The position numbers were made by a program, and so were the translations under genes. Positions 54,955 through 64,000 of a DNA stretch of 64,000 nucleotides are shown piece by piece. A model generated the notes under the pieces. The model saw nothing but the letters and a program-made list of their open reading frames with translations. It made no database searches and was not told the origin of the DNA. The stretch spans positions 1-64,000 of the forward strand of contig JAUCBJ010002497.1 in NCBI GenBank assembly GCA_032718475.1. The letters run 5' to 3'. This DNA is from Nemertoderma westbladi (lineage: Eukaryota; Xenacoelomorpha; Nemertodermatida; Nemertodermatidae). The first letter of the stretch is position 1. Each line of letters begins with the position of its first letter.

Positions 54955-56055
54955 ATGGAAGCGGAATGTGGAAACGATTCTAGTGAAGATGGAGATAACT
55001 CAACCTCCCCCGCGGAAGCCGCCAACGAAACCATCGGAATATTATCCACAATATGTAGTTACATACGTAACTCTAGTTCCGTCAAAACCCCACAAACTCA
55101 CGAAGCGAGAAAACGATCCTACGTGACCGCAGAAACGGCGGAAGGAGACGACTCCACTGTGACAAAAAGAATAAAATTATCTAATCGTATATCCTTCTAT
55201 CGTCGCCACGACTCTGGTGACAGCGGTACACCCCAATCCTCGCAGAAACGTAAATCCTTCTTCTCCGCTTTATTGTCCCCTGTTGTTAATCTATTTTCTC
55301 CGATGATTTTCGGGACTAAGGCTCTAGAAGAACCTCCCAACAACATCGTAACGACCAACAACCGTGAGATGGACTGCTCTCTCCGGCGGGGATACAATCT
55401 CGGTCTGTGTCCCGAGTGGTTCGACCCCTACATGTTTATTAAGAACGCGCCAACTATAGATACAGCGTCTCTGTTTAGCCCGGTACTTCCAGTTCGTACG
55501 AGAAGCAGCCAGGAGTATTGCTTAGTTCTCGATTTAGACGAAACTCTAGTTCACTGCAGTCTAGAAGCTTTAAACGATGCGGACTTCCAATTCCCAGTTC
55601 TTTACAACAACGTTTCTTATCAAGTTTTCGTAAGAGTTAGACCCCACCTCGAGGAATTCCTACAACGTCTTTCGCGATGCTACGAAATAATTTTATTCAC
55701 CGCGAGTAAGAAAGTCTACGCAGATAAACTAGTGAGTTTGCTGGACCCCGGTAGGAAGTGGTTCAAACACCGACTGTTCCGGGACAATTGTATCTCGGTT
55801 CAAGGGATCTACGTGAAACACCTGGGCGTACTGGGTCGGGATCTCGCCAAGACGATAATCGTGGATAACTCGCCCCAGGCGTTCGCCTACCACATGTACA
55901 ACGGGATCCCGATAGAGAGTTGGTTCTCCGACGAGAGGGACATCGAACTGTTGCGTTTGATTCCTTTCCTCGAACGCATCGTCGAGGGACGGAATTCCGA
56001 CGTGCGGAATTGTTTGCGTAGCGAATACCGTCTGCACGAGATGCTACCCTCCTGA
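54955..56055 (+). CDS. CTDSPL2: CTD small phosphatase-like protein 2 (HAD family)
   Basis: A single-exon ORF of 366 residues from ATG 54955. The N-terminal half (1-150) is Ser/Thr-rich with basic patches ([12 protein letters not shown] at 98-109). The catalytic FCP1/SCP domain spans about 185-345: [10 protein letters not shown] with Asp193 and Asp195, [20 protein letters not shown] at 246-265, HRLFR, and [20 protein letters not shown] at 301-320, with ESWF next. The [11 protein letters not shown] stretch before the domain and the C-terminal RLHEMLP end match CTDSPL2 rather than CTDSP1, 2 or CTDSPL. Relatives dephosphorylate Ser/Thr on RNA polymerase II tail or SMAD-type substrates; the substrate here is unknown. 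Vertebrate CTDSPL2 is longer N-terminally and has many introns. Confidence 0.95.
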   Translation: MEAECGNDSSEDGDNSTSPAEAANETIGILSTICSYIRNSSSVKTPQTHEARKRSYVTAETAEGDDSTVTKRIKLSNRISFYRRHDSGDSGTPQSSQKRKSFFSALLSPVVNLFSPMIFGTKALEEPPNNIVTTNNREMDCSLRRGYNLGLCPEWFDPYMFIKNAPTIDTASLFSPVLPVRTRSSQEYCLVLDLDETLVHCSLEALNDADFQFPVLYNNVSYQVFVRVRPHLEEFLQRLSRCYEIILFTASKKVYADKLVSLLDPGRKWFKHRLFRDNCISVQGIYVKHLGVLGRDLAKTIIVDNSPQAFAYHMYNGIPIESWFSDERDIELLRLIPFLERIVEGRNSDVRNCLRSEYRLHEMLPS

Positions 56056-56731
56056 TACGCAACCCTTTTATTTCGGTATTTATTTAGGTTATAGAAAGTT
56101 CAACTTGTGGCAAATCCGGCTTATTGTAAATCTTTATTTTGGGGGTCGATTTGAGTTTTAGGCTGAAATCTTATATAGGCCTAATTTCAACTCCGGATTT
56201 TGCACAAGTTTTACCGAATTTCTGTTAATTATTTAAAGGAGTTTTGATCTTTTCCAATATAAATTGGACTGGGTTAATTAATTAAGTTTTAATTATATAT
56301 TTGTTTTTTTTATATGTGGTGCCTGGCAGTGCAGTTTTTATTTATTTAACTGTATATTTTCATATGTTCATTTTTTTTGTTCGCAAGTTCAACATTCATT
56401 AATTAGTCATTTTAATTGTTATTTTTGTGTTCCTGATTTTATTTGCATTGAGTTGCGTCCGCTCGTAATTATTATACTCAATATTAATTAATAAGTAGGT
56501 TAATTAAACGTTCATTAAAAATTAATATTTTCAATTACTATTAGGTTTGATATATTCAAAGGGTTTGCAGTTTGTTTCTTTTGACTGTATAAATGATTTT
56601 AAAATTAACAAGTAGCTTATTTCTGGTTAACTTTTTTCATCGTATTGAGTTGATTTAATTCTGTTCGGAATATTATGATTATTAAATTCCATAATTATTA
56701 TTATTCTTTCCTATTCAAATTCGTTGTTTTA

Positions 56732-56737
56732 AATAAA
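56732..56737 (+). terminator. Candidate poly(A) signal of CTDSPL2
   Basis: AATAAA in a long AT-rich trailer, 680 bp after the stop. Closer sites may be used. Confidence 0.35.
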
Positions 56738-56925
56738 ACTTTGACAAATTGTGCTCCGTTTATATCGCGTACTAATGAGTATTAAAAGCTTCAAAAATTT
56801 GATAGTCGCCTTTACTGAAAAGTTGGTCGGTAGAGGGAAAAATGTTGTTTAAGGCGGGACATTTAAAACTCAAATGGTGGATGATTGTGTGAAAGTTAAG
56901 TATCAGTACATCAATATGGCAGCAC

Positions 56926-56968
56926 CCAAGGGCAACTTTACTACTTATTGTAGTAAAGTTGTCCTTGG
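56926..56968 (+). repeat. Near-perfect 19-bp stem hairpin
   Basis: CCAAGGGCAACTTTACTAC, a 5-base loop TTATT, then GTAGTAAAGTTGTCCTTGG: 18 of 19 pairs match and one is a wobble pair in RNA. The stem is too short for a typical animal microRNA precursor, so a small transposon fold is more likely. Confidence 0.85.
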
Positions 56969-57060
56969 CAACACCACGTTCTCACTGTATACAAGAATAA
57001 TAGAAAAAACAAGGCTGTACAAAGTAAATAGGTCTTCAACAACTCAAGGCCGGCATACCG

Positions 57061-57145
57061 CTTATTGTCAAATGTTCCACGCTTATTGTCAAATGTTCCA
57101 CGCTTATTGTCAAAGGTTCCACGCATATGGTCATAAAGGTTCCAC
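57061..57145 (+). repeat. 21-bp tandem repeat, four units
   Basis: The unit CTTATTGTCAAATGTTCCAC plus G repeats three times, with a fourth diverged unit (CATATGGTCATAAAGGTTCC). Confidence 0.85.
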
Positions 57146-57580
57146 AAACCTACATTTTATTTAAATTTTATTGTGGGGCGAGCCACGAGCGACTGCTAGG
57201 CTGACTGAGACCGTTAGGGGGTGGGTCAATTTTTGCTAATAATTAATTAGTTTCGTTACGATTTTGACATGCTAATAACTTTGACGGATTTAAAGTTTTC
57301 GAGTTGAAAATTTGTAGGCATCAATAAGACCAAACGTTTCGATTTTTAGAGACTTTCAGACACCATCAGTTCAACAATCTCCCTATAGAGGGCTAATGTC
57401 TAAACATTTAATGTCCTCCTATTTCTTTGATTTTGATCCGTTAAAGCTGAAACTTGATTTGTACTATACCATTAGCTGTGTCATTTACAGGAGGATTTTC
57501 CGTCTGCAGTTCTCTAGTCCCAGCTACGGTGCTTAAAATGTCTGAAAGTGAAATCCTTGACCCATTCCGTTATTCCATTC

Positions 57581-58090
57581 GGTTTATTTCGGGCCATGTC
57601 GAAAATGTAGGACACAAAACCCTAAAAGGTTAGTGGAATAGTCCAATATAGTGAAATCTGTTGCACGACATAGCCAGCATATGCTTATATCTGTTGGCAT
57701 ATTAACAATTTTCAATCGACCACAGATTGGATCATGATTTTTGATATAATTGAGAATAGCAGAGGAAGATTCGAAACGCCGCTCCAGGCTTTCCATTGGA
57801 TAGCACGAAGTACGTTGTATCTGCTTCAGTTGTGTGTCATCGCCGGGAAAGATGTTTGTTCCGTAGGTGATGGGATGGTTGGATATACAATGCTTGTCGA
57901 TAGTTTCTGAGCAGATTCCGAGGATAAAGACGTGAACGCCGAATGGCGTTGAAGATGCCAGTCTCACGACGCAAGCTACAGCTGTGTGCCTTTTTTGTAC
58001 TAACAAATAAATAAACAGGTAAGCAATAGAGAAACAATAGAGGCCTACTACTATAATCGGCCTGCTTCATTGAAACTGCACGTTGAGATG
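57581..58090. other. No gene recognised
   Basis: Lies downstream of the LINE fragment on its strand. A 140-codon minus-strand ORF (57584-58006) has no domain I recognise. It could be LINE 3' sequence. Confidence 0.35.
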
Positions 58091-58720
58091 CTATGCCAGC
58101 TTAACAAAAAACATTTTGTCACCACCGCAATCCACAATTGGCAAGCCCAATGCAGCGAGCATTAAGAATGCTATATGCCGGCTTATCAACAAAGTTGCAC
58201 CGCCACAACTCCCTATCCCCCATGACATTCCGATATTATCCGCATCTTCAAGGCCAGTACCCTTTAGGCGCCGTTTCACGAAAGTCCTGGGCTGTCCACC
58301 ATGCTTATTCACTCCATGGGGCTGCCAAAGCACAAGATTATACACTGGCTGGTCCTCACGGCGAAAGCAATGTCCTGCAAAGCGGAGACGGCTTTGTTCT
58401 AGTGTCAAGCTGGGGGGAGCCAATGAGACACATCAAATGTTATATAGTGTCTGCTTGGATATGTGTGCATTGTACTTGACACAATGAACCCGACGTAGCA
58501 TTCTTGTGAATGTGCCATCCAGAGATTTGGTGTCCTCAGCAGTTAGAGCCCAGCATGGACTCCCATAGAGGAGTACTGGAACTACTGCTGCTCTAAATAA
58601 TCGGACCTTAAGTTTCCGATTAATTCTCGGTGACTTCCAAATCCTGGAAAGCCTATTCAAGGCTGCCCATGCCCATGCCCATTTAATAATAGCCTTAGGT
58701 TGAATTTGAACCTTCGCCAC
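58091..58720 (-). mobile_element. LINE ORF2 C-terminal fragment, one stop
   Basis: One minus-strand frame covers 58720-58091 with a single stop near 58433. It shows the reverse-transcriptase thumb and tail pattern: AAVVPVLLYGSPCWALT, FTRMLRRVH, then RLRFAGHCFRREDQPVYNLV and LWQPHGVNKHGGQPRTF. The polymerase core with its YxDD motif is absent. This is another truncated LINE, from a different family than the 9-12 kb element. Confidence 0.85.
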
Positions 58721-58770
58721 CTGCCAATACAGCAGTGTAAAAGTGGCGACTTAACCCATGGGGACATATT

Positions 58771-58890
58771 AATTGCTGCAATAATTATTTATTGTCGTCA
58801 TAATTATTTATTGCCTGCTGCAATATTTTTTTTATTGCTGCAATAATTATTTATATTATAGCCGCAATAATTATTTATTGCCGCAATAAC
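58771..58890. repeat. AT-rich GCTGCAATAATTATTTA repeat cluster
   Basis: The module ATTGCTGCAATAATTATTTA and variants (GTCGTCATAATT, GCCGCAATAATT) recur five times with palindromic character. It resembles the cluster at 7078-7270. Confidence 0.75.
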
Positions 58891-59952
58891 GCATTGAACA
58901 TCTTTCTAAATATTTCATGAGTGATTTAAATATTTTCATGACTGATTTCCTTATTTACCTCGACTATTATATTATTTTGAGTTCTGCAGTACAGTAATAC
59001 ACGTCATTTTTTGTAACCAATGAGAGTTTCGGCGTTCTTGTAGTAAGTAGTGCTACTAATTGCTCAAGCAGCGCTTCCAGTTAAGGCTGCTAATATATTA
59101 TATTTGAAAAATGCCCCTTTTCTCACTAAAGTACTGTAATTTAATAATGAGTGAATTAATCTTACATTGTTTCACTAATTTTCTAGAAATTAGTTAAGAT
59201 GGAAGTAGTTTAAAAAATACTTTCTTTGACTAATTTTTTAACTTTTCTTAACAAATTTTCTCATCAGACAGTTTCTTACACATTAAGAAAATGAAACTAA
59301 ATTTTTCAGGCCTATACAGCAGGGACCGTTACGTCAGTAAGTAATTTCGACTCCTGCGCCTGCCATGCGATTTTTGTCAATAACTGTCTGTCAGACTGTA
59401 CGGGTTGTTTGTAAACAAAGTAACACAGTCTGACACTGACCAGCTGACAACAGCAGTACACGGTACTGTCAGACAGTAGTACCTAGTACATACTGAGTTC
59501 TGCCAACTCTGCAACTGTACAATCAATCATACCACCATACCGTTCAGCTGTTGTACCGGTATAATGCAGTCTGACAGTAATACTGTAATACCGGTACCTG
59601 GCAATTGGTGATTGGGGCCGGCCCATCCATCAGACTGTCAGAACGGTAGCGGGAGTACCGGTTCCGGTAACATCCTTCTTCTGTTCTTGACGATCTCTTG
59701 TTTGTTGTACCGGTAGTCAAGTCCAGAAGTCAGGTAGTTGAATTTCGCTAAACTGAAAATGCTAATATCACTGTCAGTGTCAGGACTGCAGTCTGCAGGA
59801 CTGTATTATCTGATTATTACACTTCTGCACTGACTTGGCAGGTGGCAGCTTGGTCAGTCTGTCAGTTGGTAAATCCTGAAATCTGTACAGCTGTATGCTA
59901 CCCTATACAGCTATAGGCCTACATGCTATACCGGGTACCTGACTTAGGGCAG
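58891..59952. other. No gene recognised
   Basis: Spacer rich in ACCGGTA and CTGTCAGAC-type short palindromic words. No gene was found. Confidence 0.45.
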
Positions 59953-59954
59953 TA

Positions 59955-61387
59955 GGGTGGTTCATATTTAAAAAAATTTTGAATTTCAGCTGGGTTCATG
60001 TTCTAATTTGTTCCAAATTGCATAAAAACACGTTTGATAACTTCAAAATGTGTTGGAGTTTCCGGGAACTACACTCACCGTGGCATCATAGTAGCTGCTT
60101 GAGCCGTCGCCCGGTCCCACATAAAATGTAATCGTGGGACTAGTTCTTGTCATGGTTATGTAAAAAGGTATACATATTCCAATTTCTTGCACAATTTGCT
60201 ACAGAATTGTCGTTGAACCCAACTGAAAATGTTTGTATTAAATTCTTTCACATGTCTACGTCAGTACGTCCAGTTCCCGCCCTTGCCGCTAGTGAGTCAT
60301 ATTCCCAATTATTGTGATGATCAACTTCTAGTATTCCTACCGCATTGATATTATGCTCATTAGAACCGCAATGACCGATTTAGTTGGTGTAGACACCTTC
60401 AAAACAAGCATAGAGCGAGTTGTTTTTGAGATATTGCAGAATACGTGAAGTACGGTACCGGTACAAGTCAACATTCTGACATTAGCGCCTTGATGCGGTA
60501 TTGACAAATACACTAAAAATTATAATTCTAATTATCTCAAGGCATCCACAATTCCCACATAACTGCAATGATCAATTTAGGGGATGTTGACACTCTAAAA
60601 ATATGAGTTGAGTGATTAGTTTTCGAGTTATTGTACAAAATGTCAAGGTTAGGTCCACCAATTAATGACCTTATATTGATTGAGCTGACTCAGTCCAGAC
60701 GTTTTGTACAATACAGCAATAACTCGAGAACTAATCACTGAACTAATATTATTAGAGTGTCAACATCCCCTAAATGGATCACTGCAGTTATGTGTGAATT
60801 GTGGATGCCTTGAGATAATTAGAAGTATCATTTTTAGTCTGTTAGTGTATTTGTCGATATCGCATCAAGGCGCCAATGTTGACTTATACCGGACTTCACA
60901 TTTTCTGCAATATCTCAAAAACTATTCGCTCTAGGCTTGTTTTGAAGGTGTCTACACCAACTAAATCGGTCATTGCGTTTCTAGTGAGCATAATATCCAT
61001 GTGGTAGAAATATTAGAAGTTGATCATCACAAAAATGGGGAATATGACTCACTTGTGGCAAGTGCGGGAACTGGACATGGACATGTCAAAGAATTTAATA
61101 CTAACATTTTCAGTTGGGTTCAACGGCAATTCTGTAGTAAATTGTGCAAGAAATTGGAATATGTATAGGCCTACCTTTTTACCTAACCATGACAAGAACT
61201 AGTCCCACGATTACATTTTATGTGGGACCGGGCGACGGCTCAAGCAGCTACTATGATGCCACGGTGGGTGTAGTTCCCGGAAACTCCAACACATTTTGAA
61301 GTTATCAAACGTGTTTTTATGCAATTTGGAACAAATTAGAACATGAACCCAGCTGAAATTCAAAAATTTTTGAAATATGAACCACCC
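59955..61387. mobile_element. Large foldback element (1.43 kb, ~690-bp arms)
   Basis: The left end GGGTGGTTCATATTT is inverted at the right end AAATATGAACCACCC, and the arms remain inverse to the centre near 60670. Landmarks are GGGACCGGGCGACGGCTCAA (right) with TTGAGCCGTCGCCCGGTCCC (left), and TAGTTTTCGAGTTATTG with CAATAACTCGAGAACTA. The spacer is about 50-60 bp. A TA dinucleotide flanks each end (59953-59954 and 61388-61389), which would suit a Tc1/mariner-type target but is weak evidence. Arms differ at a minority of positions. ORFs in it are short and unrelated to transposases. Its right end is about 160 bp upstream of the SPT4 start. Confidence 0.88.
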
Positions 61388-61550
61388 TAATACCTGTATA
61401 CAGGCTGACAGGTATATTACTGTATTATACCTGCCTGGCGCCTGGGCCTGGCGTGGCTGCATGGTGGCATGGTAGGCCTATATTCTGTTACGTCTGTCTG
61501 TCTGTTGAATATGGCTGTCGGTAGACCTATGTAAAATGCTGTAATGTGTA

Positions 61551-61919
61551 ATGGATGTCGAGAAAAGTGCAATGGACACTGTCCCCAATGAACTGCGCAA
61601 TTTAAGAGCTTGTTTGTTGTGTTCCCTAGTAAAAACCGTGGACCAATTCGAGGCGGACGGATGTGATAATTGCGATTCCTATATTTCTATGCGCGGTAAT
61701 CGGGAGAACATATACGATTGCTCCAGTTCAAACTTCCACGGCATCATTGCTCTTATGAATCCTGAGGATAGTTGGGTTGGTAAATGGCAACGCATAAATC
61801 GCCACGTTAAAGGTTGTTACGCTATATCTGTGACGGGTCAGTTACCAGCCGGTATTGTAAGTGATCTCCGAAGTCAAGGAATAACTCATCGATCCAGGGA
61901 TCGTAGTGTTAATCAGTAA
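61551..61919 (+). CDS. SUPT4H1: Transcription elongation factor SPT4
   Basis: A single-exon, full-length 122-residue protein. The zinc finger at the N terminus has Cys21/Cys24 (ACLLC) and Cys38/Cys41 (GCDNC). The core follows with [16 protein letters not shown], the [18 protein letters not shown] stretch, [11 protein letters not shown] and the C-terminal [14 protein letters not shown] and SRDRS. This matches eukaryotic SPT4 along its length. SPT4 binds the NGN domain of SPT5, and the complex (DSIF) regulates pausing and processivity of RNA polymerase II. The ATG at 61551 gives an N terminus about five residues longer than the human protein; the in-frame ATG at residue 8 could be used instead. 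The foldback element leaves only about 160 bp for a proximal promoter. Confidence 0.97.
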   Translation: MDVEKSAMDTVPNELRNLRACLLCSLVKTVDQFEADGCDNCDSYISMRGNRENIYDCSSSNFHGIIALMNPEDSWVGKWQRINRHVKGCYAISVTGQLPAGIVSDLRSQGITHRSRDRSVNQ

Positions 61920-62034
61920 GACTTCCCACTGAAACTTTCTTCAAATACTTTTCTTTTCTATTATTATATTGACTTAGTACCACTGTCTGACTGTACTATA
62001 CTAACAAAAGAAGCTAACTGCCGTAACTGAATAT

Positions 62035-62040
62035 AATAAA
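62035..62040 (+). terminator. Candidate poly(A) signal of SPT4
   Basis: AATAAA 116 bp after the SPT4 stop codon and about 225 bp before the PHF20-like start. Confidence 0.6.
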
Positions 62041-62265
62041 CCATATAATTTGATTATATGCCGTTCAGCCGTTATATTATTCACGTCATACAGTCATATA
62101 CCCCCCATCCAGCCATATGCGTGTCACTCTCGCTCAAGTCACTCAATATCATCACTGACTGAGAACGAAATCAACCCCATTGTACCGATTGCTGTACGTG
62201 TACGTACACTAACCCTTTACTGCTTTTCGGGCCCTACCTAACCGAACTCACTACCGAACATAGTA

Positions 62266-64000
62266 ATGGAGTCTAATACTAAAGTGATGCAGGAGGTTAT
62301 AAATGAACCTGTCAAACCGACAGTTACCAATAGTGGCGTCGTCATTAACGCAAACAATAGTTCAGCTGATCCAACGTGTACCACCAGTACGACAGAACCA
62401 ACAGGCAGCAGCAGTACTACGGAACCGACAGACAATAGTGCTACCGATATGACAGACAAGAGTGCTATGAATACGACTAACAGCACTGCGGTCGATCGGA
62501 CAGTTATTAGTTCCGACACTGCTGGGTCTACGACCCCCGGAGACCTCGAAACACCAGTCGGTAAACCAACGAGTAACTACAAATCGAAACTACGGTGGAG
62601 GGTGGGCGACCGCCTGGAGGTAGTCTACCGGCCTAAGGAGGGGGGCGACGCAGTGTGGGAACCCGCGAGAGCGGTGTCGGTGGAACCGGGGCGGATCTAC
62701 GTACACTACGAGGGATGGAACGCCCGCTACGACCGCTGGGTCGACGACGGCGAGGGAATCCGTCGCAACACGCGACGCTCCCGACGTACCTCGACGCGCG
62801 GGTCGCAGCAACCCCGGTACGAGGTAGGGGAGCGTGTGCTCGCTAGATGGGCCAACAACAAACTCTACTACACGGCCCGAATCGATGAGGTTCTACCGGA
62901 CAGCGAGACCTACCGACTCACCTTCTACGACGGGGTGCAACGGAGCATGTTGGAGTCGTCGCTCCGGCCGATGGACGCGGCCGCAGTTCGCGACTTGGAG
63001 GACTTCCTGCGGGGCAACCCCGAGTTCCGGCTGTTCCAGGGCGACAGCGGGAAGGATTCGTCGATCTGCGGGAAGGATTTCACCGACGAAGAGGATTCGG
63101 TTTACAGATCGGCGAGTTCCCCCGAGAAGGAAGCGGGGAAGGCGAAGAAACGGAGTCGGAAGAAATCCGTAGTGGCGAAACCGGAAACGGGGAGTAAAGG
63201 GGAGCAGGGAGAGAGTAAAGGGGAGCACGGAGCGAGTAAAGGGGAGCATGGAGCGAGTAAAGGGGGGCATGGAGGTGAACCGTCGATTCCATTGGCGCTG
63301 CTCCCGACTAAACGGATCCGGTCCGAGTCGGAACGCACCTCGGCTCCGGAAGACACCCCAGATCGTCTGTCTCTGAGTTTCAGCGGAGAGAAACACTTCC
63401 TGCTCAGCGAGATGGACGACGCATTGGAACCGGGGGAGATCCGCATCCAACCTCGCATCGCGCCCCGCCCAATCCGGTACACCTTCCCGCCCCCCTCGGG
63501 GGCCACCCCATCGGTAAATAAAGTCTTTATTGCCCCACCCCTCTCCGTGATGACCGGGGCGCCACGCGCACCCGGGTTCACGCAGTTCCACTGGAAACCG
63601 CCACCAAAAGACGACAAATCCATCCCGACTAATAAAAAATCCGTGAAAAAAATATTAAAAACAGAAAAACGCGGATTTTTATTGAAGGAGAAAAAATCTC
63701 CGATCGTAAAAGATAATTTAGTTTTAAACGAAATTAGAAAACAGGATACTTTTACCGATGTAGCGAGTTCTTTAAGTAAAGATAAACACGCATCCCTTCT
63801 GACTACCGTGGACAGTATAACTGAGTGTCCGGTAGGAACGTCGACGTTGGATGAACCTCCGGACGGATTTCCGGTCTCTGAACCCGGAAGTCCGCGGAGC
63901 GACAGTTCCGAGGACATCATCCACTGTATCTGCGACCTCCGCGAGGAGGAGGGCTTTATGATACAGTGCGAGGTCTGCATGGCCTGGCAGCACGGGTTCT
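62266..64000 (+). CDS. PHF20/PHF20L1-type chromatin reader, 3' end beyond window
   Basis: An uninterrupted frame of 578 codons starts at ATG 62266 and is still open at the window end. Residues 1-105 are Thr/Ser/Asn-rich and disordered-looking. Two Tudor-type modules follow: about 108-170 (WRVGDRLEVVYRP, IYVHYEGWNARYDRWVDDG) and 185-236 (YEVGERVLARWANNKLYYTA, TFYDGVQRSMLESSLRPM). A long basic, low-complexity linker includes four heptapeptide repeats (309-337). A PHD finger begins at Cys554-x-Cys556, Cys568-x2-Cys571 and His576 (MIQCEVCMAWQHG). This order is that of PHF20 and PHF20L1, which read methylated lysine as part of the NSL (KAT8/MOF) acetyltransferase complex. An N-terminal extension before the first Tudor module is longer than in vertebrates. 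Confidence 0.92.
   Translation, partial: MESNTKVMQEVINEPVKPTVTNSGVVINANNSSADPTCTTSTTEPTGSSSTTEPTDNSATDMTDKSAMNTTNSTAVDRTVISSDTAGSTTPGDLETPVGKPTSNYKSKLRWRVGDRLEVVYRPKEGGDAVWEPARAVSVEPGRIYVHYEGWNARYDRWVDDGEGIRRNTRRSRRTSTRGSQQPRYEVGERVLARWANNKLYYTARIDEVLPDSETYRLTFYDGVQRSMLESSLRPMDAAAVRDLEDFLRGNPEFRLFQGDSGKDSSICGKDFTDEEDSVYRSASSPEKEAGKAKKRSRKKSVVAKPETGSKGEQGESKGEHGASKGEHGASKGGHGGEPSIPLALLPTKRIRSESERTSAPEDTPDRLSLSFSGEKHFLLSEMDDALEPGEIRIQPRIAPRPIRYTFPPPSGATPSVNKVFIAPPLSVMTGAPRAPGFTQFHWKPPPKDDKSIPTNKKSVKKILKTEKRGFLLKEKKSPIVKDNLVLNEIRKQDTFTDVASSLSKDKHASLLTTVDSITECPVGTSTLDEPPDGFPVSEPGSPRSDSSEDIIHCICDLREEEGFMIQCEVCMAWQHGF
63193..63276 (+). repeat. 21-bp coding repeat in the PHF20-like gene, four units
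   Basis: Four in-frame copies of AGTAAAGGGGAGCA.GGAG.G encode SKGEQGE, SKGEHGA, SKGEHGA and SKGGHGG. The length is a multiple of three, so the frame is kept. Confidence 0.9.

Larger units (their letters stand above)
56056..57580. other. CTDSPL2 trailer and spacer
   Basis: AT-rich sequence, probably including the 3' UTR. It contains a strong hairpin (56926-56968) and a short 21-bp tandem repeat (57061-57145). No gene is recognised. Confidence 0.45.

Noticed and set aside
56926-56968. microRNA precursor
   Set aside because: A 19-bp stem is shorter than usual for animal pre-miRNA hairpins, and pairing does not extend outwards.
57584-58006. 140-codon minus-strand ORF
   Set aside because: It has no recognised domain and lies just downstream of a LINE fragment on the same strand; likely repeat-derived or chance.
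62893-63980. Minus-strand ORFs of 232 and 292 codons at the window end
   Set aside because: They lie opposite the plus-strand frame that encodes Tudor and PHD modules, and their translations are low-complexity Pro/Ser/Arg-rich shadows of GC-rich coding sequence.

Overview
The window is eukaryotic, from an invertebrate-like metazoan I cannot place more precisely. The evidence is spliced genes with canonical GT/AG junctions, animal families (major vault protein, cathepsin O, SLC25A38, BAF, CTDSPL2, SPT4, PHF20), decayed APE-type LINEs, and very many short inverted-repeat elements and minisatellites in an AT-rich background. No operons, CRISPR arrays, rRNA or intact tRNA genes were seen.

Layout. 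1-9 kb: no gene; dispersed and inverted repeats, including a candidate transposon at 4.0-4.9 kb. 9.0-12.4 kb: a broken two-ORF LINE with a 2A-like peptide, ending about 60 bp before an exon. 12.4-15.9 kb: the last two exons found of major vault protein (+); its first ~80 codons were not found. 20.3-24.7 kb: an unrecognised two-exon gene (+) whose 3.4 kb intron is mostly a 33-bp minisatellite containing two apparently identical 964-bp blocks. 26.7-35.0 kb: two direct copies of a LINE-bearing repeat flank a two-exon BAF-like gene with a basic N-terminal tail (29.7-31.1 kb) and a coding-like segment disrupted by fifteen 46-bp repeats (31.5-32.6 kb). 35.6-36.7 kb: cathepsin O (-). 40.0-41.0 kb: RDH11-14-like dehydrogenase (-). 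42.2-42.6 kb: small zinc-ribbon-like ORF (-). 43.9-44.5 kb: a coding-like, stop-interrupted stretch (-). 45.5-45.9 kb: LINE 3' end (-). 47.8-48.6 kb: SLC25A38 glycine carrier (+). 49.9-51.4 kb: 17-bp minisatellite with a 289-bp higher-order period. 52.0-53.5 kb and 60.0-61.4 kb: two foldback elements. 55.0-56.1 kb: CTDSPL2-type phosphatase (+). 61.6-61.9 kb: SPT4 (+). 62.3 kb to the window end: PHF20/PHF20L1-type reader (+), cut by the window edge.

The genes form no shared pathway: vault particle, lysosomal proteolysis, retinoid/short-chain redox, mitochondrial glycine import, phosphatase signalling, transcription elongation (SPT4) and chromatin reading (PHF20). SPT4 and PHF20 lie only ~350 bp apart. 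Six of the recognisable genes are read as one uninterrupted coding exon, including the long PHF20 stretch, so the lineage looks intron-poor. The main surprises are the tailed BAF, the minisatellites inside or beside genes, and the density of foldback elements.
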